Assembly: GCA_016703965.1 (NCBI GenBank)
Contig: JADJBB010000021.1
Coordinates: 868,001-932,000, forward strand
Reading direction: 5' to 3'
From: Acidobacteriota bacterium
Lineage (GTDB): Bacteria; Acidobacteriota; Blastocatellia; Pyrinomonadales; Pyrinomonadaceae
Length of the DNA stretch: 64,000 nucleotides
Shown here: one piece after another, positions 52,439 through 61,125 of the stretch
How positions within the stretch are numbered: position 1 is the first letter of the stretch
How the letters are laid out: each line of letters starts with the position of its first letter
Made by a program: the position numbers and the translations under genes
The notes under the pieces: generated by a model
Databases searched by the model: none
Told to the model about the DNA's origin: nothing
What the model saw: only the letters and a program-made list of their open reading frames with translations

Positions 52439-53274
52439 TGAGAACTTTACCGATCGGCATATTTGATTCGGGCGTTGGCGGGCTGACGGTTTACCGGGCC
52501 TTGCACAACCGTCTGCCCAACGAGCATTTTATTTACCTTGGCGATACTGCTCGGGTGCCGTACGGAACTAAATCTCTCGCGACCGTAGAGCGATATGCGA
52601 TCGAGAATTCAGTATTTTTGGCATCGCGGGGCATAAAAATGCTGGTCGTGGCGTGTAACACGGCGTCGGCTTTGGCCTTGCCAAAGATCCGAGAGAAGAT
52701 CGGCCTTGATGTCGTCGGCGTGATCGGTCCGGGCGGGCGAAAGGCGGTTGAGATCACAAAAGGCATCGAACACCCAAAGATCGGCGTGATCGCGACCGAG
52801 GCGACGGTTGCCAGCAACGCCTATTTTGAGGCGATCCGAAGAGCCTCTGAGACTGCCGAAGTTTATCAAACAGGCTGTCCGCTTTTCGTTCCGCTCGCCG
52901 AAGAAGGCTGGACGGGCGAGGCGGAAACCTATTCGATCGCGGCGAAATATCTGGCTCAGATGAAGGAATTTCAGCCTGACGCATTGGTTTTGGGCTGCAC
53001 GCATTATCCGATCCTGCGGGACGTGATTCAGCAAACCGTCGGCGAGAATGTTAAGCTTGTTGATTCAGGCGAAGCGACGGCGGAAGAGGTCGAAAAGCTG
53101 CTGCTGGAAAAAGGCCTCGGGAATCCGAATTTGGTCGCCGGCACTCGCGAACTTTGTGACGATCTCGACCATTTCTTCGTCACCGACGCAGCGGATCGAT
53201 TTTCACGGGTCGCCGAAAGATTTTTGGGCACGAAGCCTTCAAAACTCGAGGCGATAGAGGTTCCGGCCGTTTAG
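52438..53274 (+). CDS. murI: Glutamate racemase
   Basis: 278 residues. Converts L- to D-glutamate for peptidoglycan. The two catalytic cysteines are in VVACNTASALA near residue 72 and LGCTHYPIL near 182; the N-terminal IGIFDSGVGGLTV and the DTARVPYG segment are conserved. Intact and of normal length. Start overlaps the preceding stop (TAATG). Confidence 0.96.
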   Translation: MRTLPIGIFDSGVGGLTVYRALHNRLPNEHFIYLGDTARVPYGTKSLATVERYAIENSVFLASRGIKMLVVACNTASALALPKIREKIGLDVVGVIGPGGRKAVEITKGIEHPKIGVIATEATVASNAYFEAIRRASETAEVYQTGCPLFVPLAEEGWTGEAETYSIAAKYLAQMKEFQPDALVLGCTHYPILRDVIQQTVGENVKLVDSGEATAEEVEKLLLEKGLGNPNLVAGTRELCDDLDHFFVTDAADRFSRVAERFLGTKPSKLEAIEVPAV

Positions 53275-53293
53275 GAACCGAAGAGAAATTAGC

Positions 53294-54016
53294 ATGACAT
53301 ACATCAGAACCGATAACCGAACCTACGATCAGATCCGCAATACCAAGATCACGCCAAATATCTCGCCGTATGCGGAAGGCTCGGCACTGATTGAAGTTGG
53401 CGGGACGAAAGTTATTTGCACGGCTTCGGTCGAGGACCGCGTGCCGATGTTCATGCGAAACAGAGGGCTCGGCTGGGTCACCGCCGAATACGCGATGCTG
53501 CCGCGGGCGACGAATACTCGTACCCAGCGTGAGACGAAGAACGGCCCTTCAGGCAGAACGCAGGAAATTCAGCGGCTGATAGGCCGCAGTTTGCGAGCGA
53601 TCGTCGATACAAAACTGCTGGGCGAACGCCAGATCTATGTGGATTGTGACGTGATCCAAGCCGACGGCGGAACACGCTGTGCGTCTATTACCGGCGCGTA
53701 CGTCGCGCTTGCTCTTGCTTGCCGAAAGCTCGTAAAGACGGGCGTGATAAAGACAAATCCGATCATCAGCGAAGTCGCCGCCGTCAGCGTTGGTATTATT
53801 GAGGTAACGCCGATCCTTGATCTCGCCTACGTCGAAGATTCCAACGCCGACGTCGATATGAACGTCGTTTGCACTGGCACCGGCAAATTCATCGAATTAC
53901 AGGGCACCGCCGAACGCGAACCCTTTTCGCGTGAGCAGATGGACGAAATGCTGATCCTTGCCGACACGGGAATAAACCGGCTGTTTGAGATCCAGCGGAA
54001 CGCGCTGGCGGGCTAA
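53294..54016 (+). CDS. rph: Ribonuclease PH
   Basis: 240 residues. A phosphorolytic 3'-5' exoribonuclease that trims tRNA 3' ends. Family signatures are IRNTKITPNISPYAEGSALI, GLGWVTAEYAMLPRATNTRTQRE (short: TAEYAMLPRAT), GRSLRAIVD and DVIQADGGTRCASITGAYVAL. Normal length. It is 19 bases after murI, so both are probably in one transcript. Confidence 0.96.
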   Translation: MTYIRTDNRTYDQIRNTKITPNISPYAEGSALIEVGGTKVICTASVEDRVPMFMRNRGLGWVTAEYAMLPRATNTRTQRETKNGPSGRTQEIQRLIGRSLRAIVDTKLLGERQIYVDCDVIQADGGTRCASITGAYVALALACRKLVKTGVIKTNPIISEVAAVSVGIIEVTPILDLAYVEDSNADVDMNVVCTGTGKFIELQGTAEREPFSREQMDEMLILADTGINRLFEIQRNALAG

Positions 54017-54019
54017 AAA

Positions 54020-55531
54020 TTATTTCCGTCTAAGGATCGCTCCGGGCGTATTGTTGGTTATTTTCTCTCCGTCCCAGACTTTGGTTCCATTTACAAATGT
54101 CGCGCGAATGCCGGTCGAAAACGTCTGGGGCTCGGCAAATGTTGCTTTATCGATCACAGTATTCGCGTCGAACAATACAAGATCAGCGATCATTCCTTTT
54201 TTGATCAGACCACGGTCTTTCAGGCCTAAACGCGCGGCGGGCATGGCTGACATTTTGTGAACGGCTTCTTCGAGAGAGAGCCATTTGTTTTCTCGGACGA
54301 ATTTGCCGAGGACGCGGGTGAATGTTCCGGTTCCACGCGGATGACGGCTGCCGATGCCGCCGTCGCTTGAGACCATTACCCATGGGCGTTGGTAAAACGC
54401 TTTGACGTCGTCTTCGTTCATCGAATTACAAACAACACCCGCACCGCCGTTTTTGACGATCTCGATGTAAAGATCGACCGGCGTAATATTTTTCGATGCC
54501 GCAATTTCCGCGAGTGTTTTCATCTCGTACGAGCGGTTCGCCGAATGGCTTGTTATCAGGATCTTATCAGCACCACCCACGTTTGCAATTCCAGTCTCAA
54601 CTTCAGTTCGATCTTCATGTTTGCGGCTCGGGACGAGAACAGTGATCGTTGACGCCCACGCGGTGTACGGATAAGCGTCGGCAGTCACGTCCTGACCGGC
54701 TTTTTTTGCGGACTCGATCAAAGCGATAGCCTCGGCAGATTTTCCCCAGACATTTCGATTGCCCATCTTGATGTGCGAGATCTGCACGGGGAGTTTCGCG
54801 TCTTTTCCGATCCTGATAGCCTCTTCCATCGCCGCACGAAAGCCTTCTTCTTCGTCGCGAATGTGGCTCATGTAGATGCCTTTGTATCTTGCGGCAACCT
54901 TGGCAAGCTCGATCATCTCTTCGATCGTCGCCATAAAGCCGACGTCATATTCGAGACCTGACGATAGGCCAAAAGCTCCTTCGTTCATCGCCTGATCGAC
55001 GAGCTTTGCCATGGCGGCGATCTCTTCAGGCGTGGCGGTTCGTTTGTAATCCTCTTTAAGGATCTGGCTGCGCACTTCGGCGTGGCCTATGAAGGCTCCG
55101 ACATTCACGGCGATCTTGCCGTCGAGCTTTGTGAAATATTCCGCTAGCGGCCAAGGGCTTCCGCCGTCAGGGCCGACGAGAATGGTCGTGATACCTTGCG
55201 AAACCTGATTCGCGGCAGTTCCTTCGCGTAGAAGGCCGGATTCGGAATGATTGTGAATATCAATAAATCCGGGAGCAAGTACGAGGCCGTTGGCGTCGAT
55301 CAGCTCATCGTCCTTCGAGGGTTTGACCTTGCCAATTTTCTCGATCTTGCCGTCTTTGATACGCACATCGCCGCGAACTGATTTTTTACCCGTTCCGTCA
55401 ATGATCGTGGCATTTTGGAAGAGGATCGGCTTTGTTTGTGAAAACGCAGATATGGCAAAAGAACATACCAGGATCGAACTAACGATCACTCGGAGAAGTT
55501 TGTAGCCTGGTTTCATAAGTACTGAAATCAT
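54020..55531 (-). CDS. Secreted N-acyl-D-amino-acid deacylase-type amidohydrolase
   Basis: 503 residues from the ATG at 55531 (55516 is an alternative), with a signal peptide (LLRVIVSSILVCSFAISAFSQ). Amidohydrolase features: PGFIDIHNHSE with the first metal ligands HxH, SSGLEYDVGF, HIRDEEEGF with a metal His, QISHIKMGN, DAYPYTAW, ITSHSANRSYEMKTL and MVSSDGGIGSRHPRGTGTFTRVLG with the catalytic Asp. This is the D-aminoacylase/dihydroorotase-like family. It probably removes acyl groups from D-amino acids, in keeping with a periplasmic role in peptidoglycan-fragment use. Convergent with rph and divergent from fabG. Confidence 0.9.
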   Translation of the reverse strand: MISVLMKPGYKLLRVIVSSILVCSFAISAFSQTKPILFQNATIIDGTGKKSVRGDVRIKDGKIEKIGKVKPSKDDELIDANGLVLAPGFIDIHNHSESGLLREGTAANQVSQGITTILVGPDGGSPWPLAEYFTKLDGKIAVNVGAFIGHAEVRSQILKEDYKRTATPEEIAAMAKLVDQAMNEGAFGLSSGLEYDVGFMATIEEMIELAKVAARYKGIYMSHIRDEEEGFRAAMEEAIRIGKDAKLPVQISHIKMGNRNVWGKSAEAIALIESAKKAGQDVTADAYPYTAWASTITVLVPSRKHEDRTEVETGIANVGGADKILITSHSANRSYEMKTLAEIAASKNITPVDLYIEIVKNGGAGVVCNSMNEDDVKAFYQRPWVMVSSDGGIGSRHPRGTGTFTRVLGKFVRENKWLSLEEAVHKMSAMPAARLGLKDRGLIKKGMIADLVLFDANTVIDKATFAEPQTFSTGIRATFVNGTKVWDGEKITNNTPGAILRRK

Positions 55532-55633
55532 AAAGAAAGTCTGCTTCCGCGTCCAACGCAGAAACCGGCGACTTTGACGCGTTACGTGCGACAAACTAAA
55601 ATCGAGACTGAATTTACAGGAGAATCTACGATC

Positions 55634-56389
55634 TTGAGCGAAAAACAATTTGAAGGAAGATCCGTCATCGTCACCGGCGGAACACGCGGGATCGGTAAGG
55701 CGATCGTGCTCGAACTCGCAAAACGCGGAGCGAATGTTGCGTTTAACTATTCCAAGAGTTCTGAAGAAGCCGAAAAGCTGAAGGCTGAGGTTGAGGCTCT
55801 GGGCGTAAAGGTTTACGTTGCTCAGTGCGATGTTGCCAGTACCGCCGCCGCGGCGGAATTTGTCGGTCAGGTTAAGGACGCATTTGGAACCATTGACTGC
55901 TTAGTTAACAATGCCGGAATAACCCGCGATCAACTGATCCTTCGAATGAAGGAAGAAGATTGGGATTCAGTTATTGATACGAATTTGAAAGGTGCTTGGA
56001 ATTTTTCGAAAGCTGCCGTTCGTCCGATGATGCGTAATGAGAATGGCGGTTCGATCCTGAATATTTCTTCGATCTCTGGTGTTGTCGGAATGCTCGGCCA
56101 GTCAAATTATTCGGCGTCCAAGGCAGGGATGATCGGGCTGACAAAATCTCTCGCGAAAGAAGTTGCAAGCCGGAAGATCACCGTCAACGCTCTCGCACTC
56201 GGCCTCATAGAAACCGATATGGCGAGCGAGATGAACGAAGAATATCGCGAAAAGATCCTCGCCTCGATCCCGCTTGGCCGACTTGGTAATGTTCAGGAAG
56301 TCGCCGAGATCGTATGCTTCTTGCTTTCACCTTCTGCTGCGTACGTTACCGGACACGTCATGCAGGCCGACGGCGGCGTGGCAATGTAA
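55634..56389 (+). CDS. fabG: 3-oxoacyl-ACP reductase
   Basis: 251 residues from TTG at 55634, with AGGAG 11 bases upstream; the ATG at 55574 would add 20 residues outside the family. Motifs: TGGTRGIG (NADPH site), NNAGITRDQLILRM, NISSISGVVGMLGQSNYSASKAG with the catalytic Ser, Tyr and Lys, and the C-terminal ADGGVAM. NNAGITRD and NLKGAWNFSKA are closest to FabG of fatty-acid synthesis, though a PhaB-type role cannot be excluded. The rhomboid gene starts directly after its stop codon. Confidence 0.9.
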   Translation: MSEKQFEGRSVIVTGGTRGIGKAIVLELAKRGANVAFNYSKSSEEAEKLKAEVEALGVKVYVAQCDVASTAAAAEFVGQVKDAFGTIDCLVNNAGITRDQLILRMKEEDWDSVIDTNLKGAWNFSKAAVRPMMRNENGGSILNISSISGVVGMLGQSNYSASKAGMIGLTKSLAKEVASRKITVNALALGLIETDMASEMNEEYREKILASIPLGRLGNVQEVAEIVCFLLSPSAAYVTGHVMQADGGVAM

Positions 56390-57124
56390 ATGTCACTGCA
56401 ATATCAAACAGAAGAAGACGAACTACGCGCCGCAGAACCTGCACAGCAGGCGATGCGGCAGCCCTTACCTGTCTACACGATCGTTTTGATCGCTGCGATC
56501 GGGGCAGTTTTCGTCGTGCAAATGATCGCCGGACTTTCCCAATCGATCGAAGCTGCCGCCTTTGATAAACCGGCATTCCTGCGGGCGCACGAATATTGGC
56601 GAATACTTACGGGTGCGGCACTTCACGGCGGGCTGCTTCACGTGCTAATGAACTGCTACGCCTTTTACAGCTTTGGAAAGGTCTTTGAGCTGCTGACTAA
56701 CCGCGCGCATCTCGCGATCGTTTTCCTTCTATCGGCAATCGGTGGCGGGGTTTTGAGTTTGATCTTCGTTCCGGACGGTATTTCGGTCGGAGCATCGGGC
56801 GGCATCGTCGGGCTTATCGGCTATCTCGCCGTTTACGCGTTTCGCCGCAGGCATTTCATTTCGGCGGAATTTCGGAAGAGCCTATTGATGAATATCGGCT
56901 TTATTCTGATCTTCGGCCTTGTTCTATTTCAGCAGATCGACAATTTCGGACACATCGGCGGGCTAATAGTTGGTGCCGTTTATGCGTTTTTGCAGATCCC
57001 CGCGGACGACCATACGGATCCAAGGGAAGCCGGAAACCTTACTCAGATCGCCGGCCTAGCAGCTCTTGGGATCTATGTCGCTACCTGTGTTTTCAGTATT
57101 TTGCTAATTCTTCGAATCGTTTGA
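56390..57124 (+). CDS. Rhomboid-family intramembrane serine protease
   Basis: 244 residues, six transmembrane helices. The catalytic Ser is in VGASGGIVGLIGYL near residue 137 and the His in FGHIGGLIVGAVYA near 190. The helix 2 motif HGGLLHVLMNCYAFYSFG matches the oxyanion-side His/Asn of the family. The N-terminal 25 residues are cytoplasmic and acidic. It cleaves membrane-spanning substrates, unknown here. Start codon abuts the fabG stop. Confidence 0.92.
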   Translation: MSLQYQTEEDELRAAEPAQQAMRQPLPVYTIVLIAAIGAVFVVQMIAGLSQSIEAAAFDKPAFLRAHEYWRILTGAALHGGLLHVLMNCYAFYSFGKVFELLTNRAHLAIVFLLSAIGGGVLSLIFVPDGISVGASGGIVGLIGYLAVYAFRRRHFISAEFRKSLLMNIGFILIFGLVLFQQIDNFGHIGGLIVGAVYAFLQIPADDHTDPREAGNLTQIAGLAALGIYVATCVFSILLILRIV

Positions 57125-57127
57125 TCT

Positions 57128-57748
57128 ATGGCCCGCGTTCGCGTTCATCAGCACGTCAATCCACTTTCACCTTATTACCGGCAAGAACCGACGCCGTTCG
57201 ATGTTTCAACTTTTGCTGATCCCACGCTGCCGCTTCACCTGGATATCGGGTGTGCTCGCGGGCGTTTCATTTTGCGTATGGCGGCTGAGCGGCCGGAGTG
57301 GAATTATCTGGGCGTTGAGATCCGTGAGCCCTTAGTTCATGAGGCAAACTCGCTCGCGGACGAGGCCGGACTGAAAAACCTTAAATATCAATTCGCCAAT
57401 GCCATGCTTTTTCTCGGAAATCTGCTCGCCGAAATTCCCGCCGGCCGGTTGCAGATGGTAACGATCCAGTTTCCAGATCCGTGGTTCAAGAACCGCCACG
57501 CGAAGCGTCGAATGGTAAATACGGAGCTTGTCGACGCCGTTATCAAAAGACTCGCGGCCGGCGGAAAGATATTCGTTCAAACCGATATCGAGTTTTTGGC
57601 CGACGAAATGTTCGAGCTTTTTCGGGCGGACTCAAACCTCATCGAAACTCCCATCGATCACAACCCGTTTCCCGTTCGAACTGAGCGCGAAAAAGCGGTA
57701 GAGGACAAGGAGCTGCCGGTTTACCGCACATTATTCACGAAAAAGTGA
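57128..57748 (+). CDS. trmB: tRNA (guanine-N7-)-methyltransferase
   Basis: 206 residues. SAM motif LDIGCARGRFIL near residue 37, GVEIREPLV, and the TrmB signature QFPDPWFKNRHAKRRMVN near 118. It makes m7G46 in tRNA. Normal length, intact. Three bases after the rhomboid gene; its end is convergent with the TPR/TonB-C gene. Confidence 0.95.
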   Translation: MARVRVHQHVNPLSPYYRQEPTPFDVSTFADPTLPLHLDIGCARGRFILRMAAERPEWNYLGVEIREPLVHEANSLADEAGLKNLKYQFANAMLFLGNLLAEIPAGRLQMVTIQFPDPWFKNRHAKRRMVNTELVDAVIKRLAAGGKIFVQTDIEFLADEMFELFRADSNLIETPIDHNPFPVRTEREKAVEDKELPVYRTLFTKK

Positions 57749-57751
57749 TCT

Positions 57752-58876
57752 TTAATCCTTGTAATTAAAATAGATCTTTCCTTTCAATTTCTGACGTTTT
57801 CCATTGTATTCGAACGGGCGGAATTTCGAGGCCATGGCGGCTTCTTCAACCTGCTTAGTATATTTCGAAGGCGTTATTACTTTCGCCTCAGCGACGGTTC
57901 CGTCTTCGTTCACGAGCAACTCGACCTCGATCGACCTCACAATATATTGGCCCGGCGGAGTCAGCATCCTTTGGATCTCGGCCGTTGTTTTGTAGGATCT
58001 GTCGAGATCGGTCAGGTCTGTGTGAATAAATCCAGTCGCGTCGACTTTCGCGATCCCGCGGGACCGTGCGGTAAGGTCGCGATATTTGGGCGTTTGTTCG
58101 GCAGTGCCGGAGATCGCCTCGATCCTTGCTTTGGTTGACCGCATCTCAACATCCTGACTCGTGATCGAATAGATCTCAAAGAGGCCACGCAAACCACCAA
58201 TAAGCTGCGAACTCTTATCACCGTATTTAGCTTCGCCGGCCTTAATAGAACGCTCGTATAATGGCAGAGCCTTCTCGAAATTTACAAATTTCATGTAGAA
58301 ATCGCCGAAGTTATTCAATGTAAGCAATTGCAGGGCGATGTCTGGTGGAGCTAAGCCGTCCGAGGCGGCAAGAGCTTCAGAATAGAGTTTTTCAGCTTCG
58401 TCGATCTGAGCGCGGGATTCGCCGATCGAATCGCTTAGGATGAAGTTGTAAACGGTCCACGCGAGCTCATTCTTGACCGAGATGGCCGGAGGTGAGTTTT
58501 CTGACTTGCTGCTCTTATGAATGTCGAGAGCCTCGCGATAAAACTGCTTTGCCCTTTGGGCAGATGCTTTCGATTCGGAAATTGCACCAAATCTATTTCG
58601 GGGTTCAAACTTGGCTATATTTGCTCTTATCGCTTTGGCCTTCTCCTTATTGAGTTGGGCGAGATTTGTCAGAGCGAAAGCATGCCCGATCGACTTTTTC
58701 GACGCTTTTTTCTCGATCGCAACAACCTTTTCGGCGAGAGGGATGGCGTCGTCAAATTTGCCTTGATGGTAAAGCGCTGCGATGTTTTGATTCAGGGTTC
58801 GAATCTCCGAATCCTGAGCAAATACGAAGGTCGTTAGCAAAAGCAAAGCGATGTGAAAGGCTAGAAAAAATCTCAT
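57752..58876 (-). CDS. Secreted TPR protein with TonB-like C-terminal domain
   Basis: 374 residues from the ATG at 58876, which opens a signal peptide (MRFFLAFHIALLLLTTFVFAQ). TPR-like helices cover about 30-230 (ALYHQGKFDDAIPLAEKVVAI, NNFGDFYMKFVNFEKALPLYERSI). The last 90 residues match the TonB C-terminal fold (VELLVNEDGTVAEAKVITPS, then AAMASKFRPFEYNGK). Unlike true TonB it has no inner-membrane anchor beyond the signal peptide and no proline-rich spacer, so energy transduction is unlikely. Probably a periplasmic interaction protein. Confidence 0.82.
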   Translation of the reverse strand: MRFFLAFHIALLLLTTFVFAQDSEIRTLNQNIAALYHQGKFDDAIPLAEKVVAIEKKASKKSIGHAFALTNLAQLNKEKAKAIRANIAKFEPRNRFGAISESKASAQRAKQFYREALDIHKSSKSENSPPAISVKNELAWTVYNFILSDSIGESRAQIDEAEKLYSEALAASDGLAPPDIALQLLTLNNFGDFYMKFVNFEKALPLYERSIKAGEAKYGDKSSQLIGGLRGLFEIYSITSQDVEMRSTKARIEAISGTAEQTPKYRDLTARSRGIAKVDATGFIHTDLTDLDRSYKTTAEIQRMLTPPGQYIVRSIEVELLVNEDGTVAEAKVITPSKYTKQVEEAAMASKFRPFEYNGKRQKLKGKIYFNYKD

Positions 58877-58910
58877 AACTCGATATCGGGTATCGTAATC
58901 GCACTTAAGC

Positions 58911-58944
58911 AAAAAAGAAAGGCCGGAAACTATTTCCCGGCCTT
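58911..58944 (-). terminator. Terminator after the gene at 58971
   Basis: AAGGCCGG and CCGGCCTT (58919-58926 with 58937-58944) form an 8-bp stem, followed on the minus strand by TTCTTTTTT. Confidence 0.85.
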
Positions 58945-58970
58945 AATAACAGTGAGTTAGGTGTCCAGAT

Positions 58971-60122
58971 TTACCAGGTTATCTCTATCTCATAATTATC
59001 CGCTCCGCCATTTGCGTCAAAGATCTGTATGACGGCGGCGAAACCGTTGTTCCACGACGGCTGTTCTAATACTTTGACCGTTCCGCGTCCGCGGACCTTG
59101 CGGACGTTTACAGAGCCGGGACGGTTGGCTAGATAGCCGTTGATCGTGAAATCCGCTCCCGAAAGTCCGGTGCCGGAAATGTCATCCGCCATAACGCTGG
59201 TTCCTGCGACGCTGATGTTGACGGTTTGGTCAACGCGGCCACGCCAAATTACGCTGCCCGGACGGTATGGTTCCTCGACGTTACCGCCGGTTCCCGTCCA
59301 TGAGACATCGATCTTGTAATCGCCTGCACCGCCTTTCGTGTCAGAGATCTGGATGATCGCCGTGAAGTTATTCGAGCGATTTGGCTGCTGAATTACCGTG
59401 ACATTGCCGCGGCCGCTTGATTTTTGTACCGTGATCGTCGAATTTCGTCGCGGAAGCGACCCACCCATATTCTGATAGGTTGTTTGAAGTCCGTTTCCAG
59501 AAACGTTCTCAGCATAAATAGCATTTCCGCGGATCACAATGTTTGCCCTGTCATCGACGCGGCCGCTCCAAGTAGCGGTTCCGTTCTCGAGGCCCGGTTG
59601 CGGATAAACCGGAGGATAGATCGGCGGAACCGGATAAGTTGGATTTGGAGGATAGACCGTTCCAGGCCTTTCAGGAGCAGGATATTTACGCGGTTTGAAA
59701 TCATACCCGTCGTTATATCCATCTCTAAAATATCTCTCAAAGTTTCGGTCGTATTGGCCAGAATAGTTCTTGTAGTTTCGTCTGACATTAGCACGAGCAT
59801 CGCTGCCGCCAAGCCAGTAACCGCGATCGTAAGCGATCACCTCGCCGCTTGCGTTCGAACCGCCGCCGTAGCCGATGCTGTTATAGCCGGCATTGTAGCC
59901 GTCGCGGTAATTATCTTCGTATTTACGTTCGTACTTGTTTTTGTAGCGCCTATAGTCGTTCGACTGCCCGCTGCGGGCATCATTTGAGCCGTCCTGATAG
60001 CCTTCGTTGTAATAGCTGCATTTGATCTGCGATAGGGTATTTGGGTCACACTGGGCCGATGCGGAGACCGCACCGAATGCAGTGACGAACAGAAACGCGA
60101 AAATTAGAAAATATTTTTTCAT
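58971..60122 (-). CDS. Secreted protein with Tyr/Asp-Gly-rich repeats and two C-terminal beta domains
   Basis: 383 residues. The ATG at 60122 has AGGAGG eight bases upstream and opens a signal peptide (YFLIFAFLFVTAFGAVSASAQ). Residues 25-140 have spaced YxxGYxDGxxDA-type units (NEGYQDGSNDARSG, NYRDGYNAGYN, YFRDGYNDGYD). A Pro/Tyr spacer follows. Residues 185-280 and 290-383 are two copies of one domain: (W)SGRVD-(D/Q)xxNIxIxGxxxxAxxxSGxGL and, at the end, NNFTAIIQISDTKGGAGDYKI or NGFAAVIQIFDANGGADNYEI. Family not recognised; surface or cell-wall association is plausible. Confidence 0.78.
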   Translation of the reverse strand: MKKYFLIFAFLFVTAFGAVSASAQCDPNTLSQIKCSYYNEGYQDGSNDARSGQSNDYRRYKNKYERKYEDNYRDGYNAGYNSIGYGGGSNASGEVIAYDRGYWLGGSDARANVRRNYKNYSGQYDRNFERYFRDGYNDGYDFKPRKYPAPERPGTVYPPNPTYPVPPIYPPVYPQPGLENGTATWSGRVDDRANIVIRGNAIYAENVSGNGLQTTYQNMGGSLPRRNSTITVQKSSGRGNVTVIQQPNRSNNFTAIIQISDTKGGAGDYKIDVSWTGTGGNVEEPYRPGSVIWRGRVDQTVNISVAGTSVMADDISGTGLSGADFTINGYLANRPGSVNVRKVRGRGTVKVLEQPSWNNGFAAVIQIFDANGGADNYEIEITW

Positions 60123-60230
60123 GGCCGGGTCCTCCTGACCCATTATTGAACTATTTAGAAATGTGCGAACGATCTGTCGCGCCCATTGAGATGTCCTTTT
60201 GCGACCTTTCGATGTACTCGAAATAAACCC

Positions 60231-60722
60231 TCAATCCCAGCGTTTTTCCTTTTTGAATCTTTTGACGACCATATCTCGCCGGAGCTTCGGCAGATGGTCG
60301 ATGAAGAGCTTGCCATCGCAATGGTCTGTCTCGTGAAGGAACGCCCGTGCGGCGTAACCCTCGGCATCGCGTTCGAACCACTCGCCTTTTTCATCCTGAG
60401 CCCGCAGTCTTGCTTTCATTGGCCGAACGACGACCGCCGGCACTTTGCCGACCGAAAGACAGCCTTCCTGGCTCGATTGCTCGCCTTCGGTGTGGATTAT
60501 CTCAGGGTTGGCGGCGATGAGTTTAATGTCTTCGCAATCCATGACGAAGAGCCGCAAATTAAGCCCGATCTGCGGAGCCGCGAGCCCGACGCCTTCGGCA
60601 TCGTACATCGTGTCGAACATGTCCGCGCACAGATCTGCAAGATCCTGGTCAAAAACCGTCACCGATTTGCCAACCTCAGCGAGCACCTTTTCCGGATATT
60701 CCGTGATCTTTCTAACGGCCAT
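60231..60722 (-). CDS. def: Peptide deformylase
   Basis: 163 residues from the ATG at 60722 (a TTG two codons earlier is possible). All three motifs are present: GVGLAAPQIG near 43, EGCLSV near 88 with the metal-binding Cys, and LHETDH near 130, where HExxH binds the metal (Thr replaces the more common Ile/Leu). It removes the formyl group from new proteins. Length normal. Confidence 0.95.
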   Translation of the reverse strand: MAVRKITEYPEKVLAEVGKSVTVFDQDLADLCADMFDTMYDAEGVGLAAPQIGLNLRLFVMDCEDIKLIAANPEIIHTEGEQSSQEGCLSVGKVPAVVVRPMKARLRAQDEKGEWFERDAEGYAARAFLHETDHCDGKLFIDHLPKLRRDMVVKRFKKEKRWD

Positions 60723-60779
60723 TGCCAAAAATAATGTTATCTACTGCAGTCTATTACAATCAAAGGAATCGCCCCGCGA

Positions 60780-60989
60780 TCACCTCGGAATCACGCCGGA
60801 TCGCGAAACGCGGCGAAAGTCGCGTTTTGCGTTAAAACCCTTTTCTTTTCGCTCCAGACACTGCCAGCAAACTACACTTTCGACGTTCGTCGGTGATAGG
60901 AACGTATTGAAGTGAACCACTTCACGATCGCACTCCGCGCATCTAACCGTTGGCTTATCCATTGTTTTGGGATCAGTCGTAGTAAACAT
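60780..60989 (-). CDS. Small zinc-ribbon-like protein
   Basis: 69 residues with two CxxC pairs (VRCAECDRE near 16-19 and VVCWQCLERKE near 41-44) and a basic C-terminus (KRDFRRVSRSG). An AAGAAG stretch lies 10 bases before the ATG. It probably binds zinc. No family recognised. It is upstream of def on the same strand, 57 bases apart. Confidence 0.55.
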   Translation of the reverse strand: MFTTTDPKTMDKPTVRCAECDREVVHFNTFLSPTNVESVVCWQCLERKEKGFNAKRDFRRVSRSGVIPR

Positions 60990-61125
60990 TGATTTTTTAC
61001 TTCTTTGATCGGCTATCTTTTACGATCAAATTTCTCTCGTAGCTCATTGTAGTCTGCCTCGACAGAATTTCCAATGGTGCCGAGCCTCGAGAATACCGCC
61101 CGATGCCAAATATCACACGCGTATC

